From: Anaerolineae bacterium
Lineage (GTDB): Bacteria; Chloroflexota; Anaerolineae; UBA1429
Reading direction: 5' to 3'
DNA length: 10,904 nt
Assembly: GCA_016928125.1 (NCBI GenBank)
Contig: JAFGLK010000310.1
Span: 1 to 10,904, forward strand
A model generated the notes under the pieces. The model was not told the origin of the DNA and did not search any database. It saw only the letters and a program-made list of their open reading frames with translations. A program made the translations under genes and the position numbers. Each line of letters starts with the position of its first letter. The first letter of the stretch is position 1. Of this stretch, positions 6,749 through 10,904 are shown piece by piece.

Positions 6749-6770
6749 ACAGCCGGCCTTCTCCGGTTGT
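6749..6770 (+). repeat. Eight-pair hairpin next to the previous inverted repeat
   Basis: 6749-6756 pairs with 6763-6770 around a 6-nt loop; one of the eight pairs is G-U if transcribed rightward. Together with the inverted repeat at 6719-6739 it makes two tandem hairpins within 52 bp, ending 27 bp before the possible micro-ORF. No T-tract follows. Confidence 0.5.
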
Positions 6771-6796
6771 GCATGTCAGGGGGCAGGGAGGAAGAG

Positions 6797-6862
6797 ATGC
6801 CCATCGCATTGACTGTGGCGGCACTCGCTCTCGTTTGGCTGGCGCTCAGTCGCTTGAGATGA
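6797..6862 (+). CDS. Possible 21-residue hydrophobic small protein
   Basis: An ATG at 6797 opens a 21-codon frame ending in TGA. The peptide begins MPIALTVAALALVWLAL and ends SRLR: an almost unbroken hydrophobic stretch (residues 2-17) with a positively charged C-terminus, the pattern of a single-pass small membrane protein. The sequence just before the ATG (GGGAGG followed by AAGAG) is a strong ribosome site at 5 nt spacing. I see no clear promoter immediately upstream, but two hairpins precede it. The next gene downstream on this strand is hpf, from its own promoter. Very short frames arise by chance in GC-rich DNA, so this is a candidate only; I recognise no family. Confidence 0.35.
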   Translation: MPIALTVAALALVWLALSRLR

Positions 6863-6963
6863 GTTCCTGCAAGAGAATAGATCGCCGAACCCTTGAGATG
6901 CGACGCAGCCCTCTGGCTCGACACCGCAAAACAGCTTCCGAAGGCCCTCCCAGGCGCACAGAT

Positions 6964-7002
6964 GAAATGGTTGACACTCGGTCTGAAACATGTTACCATT
7001 TC
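6964..7002. promoter_or_regulatory. Inverted repeat bracketing the hpf promoter (possible operator), with an inner palindrome
   Basis: GAAATGGT (6964-6971) and its exact reverse complement ACCATTTC (6995-7002) flank the core promoter, overlapping the first base of the -35 box and most of the -10 box, with 23 bp between them. Their equivalent bases are about 31 bp apart, close to three helical turns. Inside, AACATGTT (6987-6994) is a perfect 8-bp palindrome abutting the -10 box. Both placements would suit a repressor, but no regulator is identified. Confidence 0.5.
6971..6999 (+). promoter_or_regulatory. Strong sigma-70 promoter of hpf
   Basis: A perfect TTGACA (6971-6976), a 17-nt spacer, then TACCAT (6994-6999, 4 of 6) preceded by TGT (6991-6993), an extended -10 element. 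The start would be near 7006, leaving a leader of about 120 nt before the hpf ATG. It is the best -35 box seen in this window. Confidence 0.7.
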
Positions 7003-7011
7003 TCTGCCGAT

Positions 7012-7038
7012 AGAATGGGGGCTTTGGTCGCCCATTCT
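7012..7038 (+). promoter_or_regulatory. Hairpin at the very start of the hpf leader
   Basis: AGAATGGG (7012-7019) pairs perfectly with CCCATTCT (7031-7038) around an 11-nt loop, a few bases after the predicted transcription start. There is no T-run, so it is more likely an mRNA-stabilising or regulatory structure, or a DNA operator, than a terminator. Confidence 0.5.
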
Positions 7039-7128
7039 TTCCTTCGCAGAATGCCTCACTCTCACAGATGCTCTGATCCCTGTCTGGGCTGATTTGTCGC
7101 AGATTGAAGATAGAAAGGGGTTGTGGTG

Positions 7129-7680
7129 ATGGATGTCGTCATCAAAAGTCGGAATCTCGAAATCACGGATGCTCTCCAATCGTATGTCGAGCGCAAGGCT
7201 GCGAGGCTCGATCGCTTTCTGCCCAACATTGGCGATGCTCAGTTTGATCTCAGCGTTCAGAATGCCCGCAGCGCTCAGGAGCGCCAGGTCGCCCAGTTGA
7301 CTTTGCGCACCAACAACGGCGCCATCTTGCGTGTCGAGGAACGTTCGTCCGATATGCGCAGCTCGATCGACATGGCTCTGGAGAAGATGTCGCGCCGCGT
7401 CAAGCGCTACAAGGGCAAGCACTGGCAATCCCAGGTTCGTGTGGCCGAGGAGATGCTTCCGCTCGAGGATGAGGAAGAGTCCGAACCAGAATTGGAATCC
7501 GCGGTCGTGCGCACCAAGCGTTTTCAAACGCGGCCCATGGATGTGGAAGAAGCTATCGAGCAGATGGAGTTGCTCGGGCACGACTTTTTCATTTTCTATG
7601 ATATCGAATCTGATGGTTTCAACGTAGTGTATCGACGTCGCGATGGCGGCTATGGTCTCTTGATCCCAGAGTTGGCCTGA
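7129..7680 (+). CDS. hpf: Long-form ribosome hibernation promoting factor (HPF/YfiA family)
   Basis: A 183-residue protein with both domains of long HPF. The N-terminal S30AE domain (about 1-105) begins MDVVIKSRNLEITDALQSYV and carries the basic helix DMALEKMSRRVKRYKGKHW (81-99). An acidic linker (about 112-124) follows, then the C-terminal dimerisation domain (about 127-183) with RTKRFQTRPMDVEEAIEQME and FNVVYRRRDGGYGLLIPE. Long HPF binds the 30S decoding region and pairs 70S ribosomes into inactive 100S dimers in stationary phase or stress. The start is the ATG at 7129, with AGGGG 8 nt upstream; two GTG codons directly before it (7123, 7126) are in frame and less well spaced, though 7126 cannot be excluded. 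The gene appears monocistronic, with its own strong promoter and terminator. Confidence 0.95.
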   Translation: MDVVIKSRNLEITDALQSYVERKAARLDRFLPNIGDAQFDLSVQNARSAQERQVAQLTLRTNNGAILRVEERSSDMRSSIDMALEKMSRRVKRYKGKHWQSQVRVAEEMLPLEDEEESEPELESAVVRTKRFQTRPMDVEEAIEQMELLGHDFFIFYDIESDGFNVVYRRRDGGYGLLIPELA

Positions 7681-7694
7681 CCGAGGCTCAACGC

Positions 7695-7727
7695 AAGAGC
7701 GGACCAGAGAGCTGGTCCGCTCTTTTT
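7695..7727 (+). terminator. Intrinsic terminator of hpf
   Basis: A perfect 13-bp GC-rich stem (7695-7707 with 7712-7724), a 4-nt loop and a T-run ending at 7727, 15 bp after the hpf stop. Read leftward it is also a hairpin but is followed by only TT, so it may end the convergent glycosyltransferase operon less efficiently. Confidence 0.93.
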
Positions 7728-7752
7728 CGTGGTTCGTGTCGCCTCGGCAGGC

Positions 7753-8508
7753 CTACCGGGTTCGCCAGAGACGATGCAGGCGCCATGTGACCACAAAGCC
7801 ATAGTAGAAGGCGATCAGCCCACACACGACCAGACCTGCGAGCCCATCTTTGTAGCCCTTGAGCGCGATGTAGCGACGCCAGAACTCGCGTATCGGTTGA
7901 GACACAAAAGTCCATGGCTTGGGGCGAGTGCCGCGCTCAAACAGGATCTTGGCCTCAAAAGCCACATATTGTTTCTGCTTGGCCACAAACTGTTGCATAT
8001 TGCGATAGTTGTAATGGATGAGGGGTTCCTGCAGATGGCCCTCAGCCCCATCCAGCACCACAATCTCGTGCACCTGGCGCGTCAGATCATAGTGCGCACG
8101 ACTCGGCCTGAGCAGGCGTAGTTGATAGTCGGGGTACCAGCCGCCGTGGCGAATCTCGTGTCCCCACATAAAGTTGCGCCGGGGCACCCACCAGCCCACT
8201 CTTCCCGAATCCTCGATCACACGGCGTATCTCGGCGGCCAACGGCGGCGTGCCGCGCTCATCGCTGTCGAGGTAGAAAAGCCAATCGTGCTGTGCCAGCG
8301 AAAGGCCAAACTCGCGTTGGCGCGCGAAATCCTCAAATGCATGCGGCACCACGCGTGCGCCCAGGCGAAGGGCGATATCCGCTGTCTCGTCCTGGCTGCG
8401 TGTGTCCAGAATGATGATGCGCTCGTCGGCCCAGGCGACGCTCTGCAGACACTCTTCGATATCATCGGCGTTGTTGCAGGCCAGGATCCCCACGCTCAGC
8501 TTGGCCAT
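7753..8508 (-). CDS. GT2 glycosyltransferase, WaaE/KdtX-like, with C-terminal membrane segment
   Basis: A 251-residue family-2 glycosyltransferase. It begins MAKLSVGILACNNADDIEEC, then has ILDTRSQDETADIALRLGARV (33-53), FEDFARQREFGLSLA and DWLFYLDSDER (75-85). The DSDE is the metal/nucleotide-sugar DXD-type motif, and the FARQR block is typical of WaaE-type enzymes. GGWYPDYQLRLLRP and LTRQVHE follow, also conserved in this group. A hydrophobic stretch at about 222-240 (DGLAGLVVCGLIAFYYGFVV) suggests membrane attachment. Relatives add glucose or similar sugars to cell-surface glycans; the acceptor here is unknown. The ATG at 8508 comes one base after the upstream gene's TGA, with GGAG 7 nt before it inside that gene; the open frame extends to 8586 but would overlap the upstream gene. 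Last gene of a three-gene operon. Confidence 0.9.
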   Translation of the reverse strand: MAKLSVGILACNNADDIEECLQSVAWADERIIILDTRSQDETADIALRLGARVVPHAFEDFARQREFGLSLAQHDWLFYLDSDERGTPPLAAEIRRVIEDSGRVGWWVPRRNFMWGHEIRHGGWYPDYQLRLLRPSRAHYDLTRQVHEIVVLDGAEGHLQEPLIHYNYRNMQQFVAKQKQYVAFEAKILFERGTRPKPWTFVSQPIREFWRRYIALKGYKDGLAGLVVCGLIAFYYGFVVTWRLHRLWRTR

Positions 8509-8509
8509 A

Positions 8510-9445
8510 TCAAAGCTCCATGACCTGGCGATAGGCAGCCAGCCGGCCCTGAGCTTCCTCTGCGGTGAGCTCGCCCCGTTCGGCACAAGCGCTCACGCGG
8601 CGCGCCTCGCGGCGCAGGCCGGCCCTCACGATCATCCGCACCAGCCACCCATAGAGCCGACTGTAGTGCTTGGCAAAGAGACGATAGCGACTGCGCCAGA
8701 GCGCGACGAACATCCGGTCACGGAACTGGCGTGTGCTCTGCCCCTCCAGGTGGATGATGATGGCGCGCGGCACGCAAACGATTCGCCAACCCGCGCGTCG
8801 GATGCGCAGGCACCAGTCGATCTCCTCACAATACATGAAAAACTCCTCGTCGAGCACTCCAACCTGGTGCAGCGTCTCCCAGCGGATCATCAGCGCCGCG
8901 CCGAGGGGGTGATCGATGTCAAACGGACTGCCACGGTCATATAGCCTGCGCGGGTAGCGCCCGTTCAGCCGCGAGTTGACCAGGCGGTGGTTGATCGTCC
9001 AGAAATCAAAGAACGCCATCCAAAGCGTAGGGAAGCGAAAGGCGCTGTGCTGAAAGCGACCGTCGCCATAGCGTAGCTGCGGACCGGCTACCCCCACGCT
9101 GGGGTGATCGTTCAGGTAAGCCATCAGTTCGGAGAGGGCCTCAGCGTTCACCAGGGTGTCGGGGTTGAGCAGCAGAAGATGGCGGGGGGGCCGCTCGAGG
9201 GCACGAATCCGCTCGATGCCCAGGTTCGTGCCACGGGCGAATCCCAGGTTCTCTGGGCTGGCGATCAGTGTGGCCTGAGGAAAGCGCTCCCGGATGGCGG
9301 CCACACTCTTGTCTGTGGAGGCGTTGTCCACGACCCATACGCCGGCGCTCAGACCGGCCGCTGCGCAGGCCGCGTACACTGAGGCCAAGCAATCGAGCGT
9401 GAGCTGGCGCGTGTTGTAGCTGACGAGGACGATCCCCAGATCCAT
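8510..9445 (-). CDS. GT2 glycosyltransferase, WbbL/rhamnosyltransferase-like
   Basis: A 311-residue family-2 glycosyltransferase of the COG1216 type. It has LGIVLVSYNTRQLTLDCLASV at the N-terminus, VVDNASTDKS (38-47), ENLGFARGTNLG (65-76), LLLNPDT (91-97, the DXD-equivalent NPD motif), GAALMIRWETLHQVGVLDEEFF (182-203) and the catalytic-base region MYCEEIDWCLRIRRAGW (204-220). Relatives transfer rhamnose or other deoxysugars in O-antigen, mycolyl-arabinogalactan linker or exopolysaccharide synthesis; the donor here is not known. A C-terminal tail of about 70 residues is basic and amphipathic. The ATG at 9445 lies 13 bp after the lipoprotein gene's TAA, with only a weak ribosome site. It is followed almost immediately by a second GT2 gene, suggesting two steps on one glycan. 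Confidence 0.92.
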   Translation of the reverse strand: MDLGIVLVSYNTRQLTLDCLASVYAACAAAGLSAGVWVVDNASTDKSVAAIRERFPQATLIASPENLGFARGTNLGIERIRALERPPRHLLLLNPDTLVNAEALSELMAYLNDHPSVGVAGPQLRYGDGRFQHSAFRFPTLWMAFFDFWTINHRLVNSRLNGRYPRRLYDRGSPFDIDHPLGAALMIRWETLHQVGVLDEEFFMYCEEIDWCLRIRRAGWRIVCVPRAIIIHLEGQSTRQFRDRMFVALWRSRYRLFAKHYSRLYGWLVRMIVRAGLRREARRVSACAERGELTAEEAQGRLAAYRQVMEL

Positions 9446-9458
9446 ACTGACCGCAGCT

Positions 9459-10664
9459 TTAGAAGGCGATGGTCACGGGCGTTGGCTCGATGCGATCCTG
9501 GACGATCTCGACCTGCTCGTGAATCAGGCCCAACCAGAAATAGGGCTCTGTCTTGTAGAACCGTTCGTCCATCCGAAGGTGGCCCACGACCATGACCGTC
9601 TGCCCTGGCATGAGATACTGCATCGGTCCGATGGCCGTATCGATCTCGGTCAGCTCTGCATCGGTGCCCAGTTGCCAGCGATAGGGGTAGATGCGCCCAA
9701 AGCTGTTGCCCTCAAAGTCGAGCCCGACACGAAACAGGCCAGGCTCTTCGTATTCGCCCAGCGTATTAAAGTTCTCTGTACTGCCATACAGAGTGCCTGA
9801 CTCGGGGCCTTTGGTCCGCACCGGCACGGTGCCGATGTTCTTGACGGTGCAGGTAAAGGAAAGAGTCGCGCCCAGCGGCACCACCGTGTGCGAGAACACC
9901 GCCGCACGGTTCACCACCTCTACGCGCGGCACGCCCCCACCTTGGATGGCCAGTTGGCCTTGGACGCGAGCCTGGTTTCCCACCGCGTCGACCGCCTCGA
10001 CCACGACGGTGTAGACCCCGTCGGGGGGCGGCGTCGCACCCAGGTCGATGCCCGCATCATAATCATGCTCGTGGCTTCCGGGCGTGCCCATCTCGCGGAT
10101 CTTGTCTTCAGGCACGGGGTACTTGGTGCCATCGGCGCCCAGGATATAGACCTCGACGCGGGTCGCCTCTTTGTTCAGGCTGTAGCCAATCGTGACCCTA
10201 TCTGTGATGCCGTCTCGGTTCGGGGTAAAGGTCTCGGGCCAGATGTTGAGGTTGTCGATCGACAGATGCAGCGGATCCCCGCCCTGGATCTCAAGCGAAC
10301 GCTCGACGCGTTCGCTGTATCCCCGCTCATCGGTGGCCTCGAAGATCATCTGGTAGTGGCCATCCGGCAAGAGCCGGCCATCGATGACGCCGCCAAAGTA
10401 GGCCGTGCGATCGCCCTTGGAGCGACGCTTCTCCACCCGAAAATCGTAGCGTTGGCCCTCGGCGTCTCGAAGATAGATATCGATCCTGGACTGCCTGGAC
10501 AAAGAGTATTTGACCTCGGCGACGTCGTCGCTGCCGTCGGCATTGGGTGAGATCGTGGCCGGTCTGATGGCAATGTCATGCAGCAGCCCTCTGCGTGCGC
10601 AACCCGAGAACAAGAGCAGCGCAAGCAGGAGCCAGACATACTCACGTTGTAGAGCTTTTGTCAC
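9459..10664 (-). CDS. Secreted lipoprotein with two FlgD-like Ig domains
   Basis: A 401-residue predicted lipoprotein. A signal sequence with a hydrophobic core (WLLLALLLFSGC) ends in a lipobox with the lipidated Cys at residue 22. Two similar beta-sandwich units follow: about 33-128, with SPNADGSDD (39-47), and about 138-243, with TPNRDGITD (147-155). Each has a P-N-x-D-G-x-x-D loop like the FlgD/CHU_C-type Ig fold and ends in a DG-x-Y strand (DGHYQMIFEATDERG, DGVYTVVVEAVDAVGN). A C-terminal domain (about 245-395), also beta-rich, looks like a CARDB/transcriptional-adaptor-like fold, but I do not recognise it. The function is unknown; it is probably anchored outside the cytoplasmic membrane. 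The start is GTG at 10664, with AGGTGA 8 nt upstream. First gene of the operon with the two glycosyltransferases. Confidence 0.85.
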   Translation of the reverse strand: MTKALQREYVWLLLALLLFSGCARRGLLHDIAIRPATISPNADGSDDVAEVKYSLSRQSRIDIYLRDAEGQRYDFRVEKRRSKGDRTAYFGGVIDGRLLPDGHYQMIFEATDERGYSERVERSLEIQGGDPLHLSIDNLNIWPETFTPNRDGITDRVTIGYSLNKEATRVEVYILGADGTKYPVPEDKIREMGTPGSHEHDYDAGIDLGATPPPDGVYTVVVEAVDAVGNQARVQGQLAIQGGGVPRVEVVNRAAVFSHTVVPLGATLSFTCTVKNIGTVPVRTKGPESGTLYGSTENFNTLGEYEEPGLFRVGLDFEGNSFGRIYPYRWQLGTDAELTEIDTAIGPMQYLMPGQTVMVVGHLRMDERFYKTEPYFWLGLIHEQVEIVQDRIEPTPVTIAF

Positions 10665-10682
10665 CTATCTGTTCACCTACGG

Positions 10683-10716
10683 TGGGACGATGCACGGAAG
10701 TCTCGTGCCTCACCCA
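10683..10716 (-). promoter_or_regulatory. Stem-loop in the leader of the lipoprotein operon
   Basis: GCACG (10692-10696) pairs with CGTGC (10704-10708) around 7 nt, and outside an internal loop TGGG (10683-10686) pairs with CCCA (10713-10716). It would lie in the roughly 60-nt leader between the predicted start and the GTG. The pairing is modest and could be chance. Confidence 0.3.
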
Positions 10717-10732
10717 TCTTCGACGCCGAGCC

Positions 10733-10761
10733 AGTGTACACCTGGCGGTCACACCCGTCAA
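10733..10761 (-). promoter_or_regulatory. Sigma-70 promoter of the lipoprotein-glycosyltransferase operon
   Basis: Minus strand: TTGACG (10761-10756, 5 of 6), a 17-nt spacer, then TACACT (10738-10733, 4 of 6). The start would be near 10726, about 60 nt before the GTG at 10664. Confidence 0.65.
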
Positions 10762-10851
10762 GCAAAGCGGATCTGGTTCATCACGACGCGCTGATCCGGC
10801 CTCGGATGGCGTGCGCTGGAAAGCGGCAGAGGGAACTCGGCTGCCCCCCAT

Positions 10852-10880
10852 TTGGCCGGCCACCATGCGGCGCCTATACT
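10852..10880 (+). promoter_or_regulatory. Outward-facing sigma-70 promoter near the right edge
   Basis: TTGGCC (10852-10857, 4 of 6), a 17-nt spacer, then TATACT (10875-10880, 5 of 6). It would start transcription near 10887, heading out of the window. The gene it serves is not included. The 10-bp palindrome TGGCCGGCCA (10853-10862) overlaps its -35 box. Confidence 0.5.
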
Positions 10881-10904
10881 TGGGCTACGCGTAAATCGCA
10901 TAGG

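Larger units (their letters stand above)
6427..7128. other. Gene-poor region between the GNAT-UroD operon and hpf
   Basis: About 700 bp with no sizeable gene. From left to right it contains the GNAT ribosome site and promoter, about 120 bp (6516-6636) where I see nothing clear, a degenerate tandem repeat, two hairpins, a possible micro-ORF, about 100 bp (6863-6963) with nothing evident, then the hpf promoter with its palindromes and a leader hairpin. Each item is listed separately. Confidence 0.7.

Noticed and set aside
6724..7581. A 285-codon minus-strand frame across the hpf promoter and gene
   Set aside because: It runs antisense through the well-conserved HPF gene and its promoter, and shows no recognisable domain.
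1..10904. tRNA, rRNA, insertion sequence, phage or defence genes
   Set aside because: No T-loop-like motifs with acceptor pairing, no transposase or integrase motifs and no terminal inverted repeats with target duplications were seen.

Overview
This window is a stretch of ordinary chromosomal bacterial DNA with fairly high GC. It holds nine complete genes plus one cut by the left edge, and one candidate micro-ORF. The promoters look sigma-70/RpoD-like, Shine-Dalgarno sites are frequent, and the gene mix is DMT exporter, VOC protein, ComEC, hexapeptide acyltransferase, GNATs, a UroD-family enzyme, long-form HPF and GT2 glycosyltransferases with a lipoprotein. This gene style and the short degenerate GC-rich tandem repeat fit an uncultured Chloroflexota-like bacterium. 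That is an impression, not a proof: no rRNA or other marker gene is present.

Layout. Positions 1-3402 read leftward: the 5' part of an EamA/DMT transporter with its own promoter, a VOC-fold protein and a full-length ComEC DNA-uptake channel. ComEC and VOC are 39 bp apart and probably co-transcribed. At 3403-3616 lies a divergent promoter region with one good promoter facing each way. Rightward from it run a left-handed beta-helix acyltransferase carrying a C-terminal four-cysteine zinc-ribbon-like tail and a GNAT acetyltransferase, joined by an ATGA stop/start overlap. These converge on a leftward pair: a GNAT (GTG start, strong Shine-Dalgarno) followed 9 bp later by a UroD/corrinoid-methyltransferase-family protein that lacks the usual zinc cysteines.

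Positions 6427-7128 form the main gene-poor stretch. It holds a weak leftward promoter, a degenerate ~15-bp tandem repeat of about five units, two adjacent hairpins, a 21-codon hydrophobic micro-ORF with a strong ribosome site, and the promoter of the ribosome hibernation factor gene. That promoter has a perfect TTGACA box and is bracketed by an 8-bp inverted repeat, with a second palindrome inside. HPF ends in a textbook intrinsic terminator.

Positions 7753-10664 are a leftward three-gene operon: a lipoprotein with two FlgD-like Ig repeats, a WbbL-type GT2 glycosyltransferase and a WaaE-type GT2 glycosyltransferase. It has a good promoter at 10733-10761. A second promoter at 10852-10880 points out of the right edge, so another divergent gene probably starts just beyond.

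I did not find a convincing new defence, mobile or biosynthetic system. The most noteworthy signals are the nested palindromes at the hpf promoter, the micro-ORF with its hairpins and repeat, the coupled pair of unrelated acetyltransferases, and the lipoprotein/glycosyltransferase operon.
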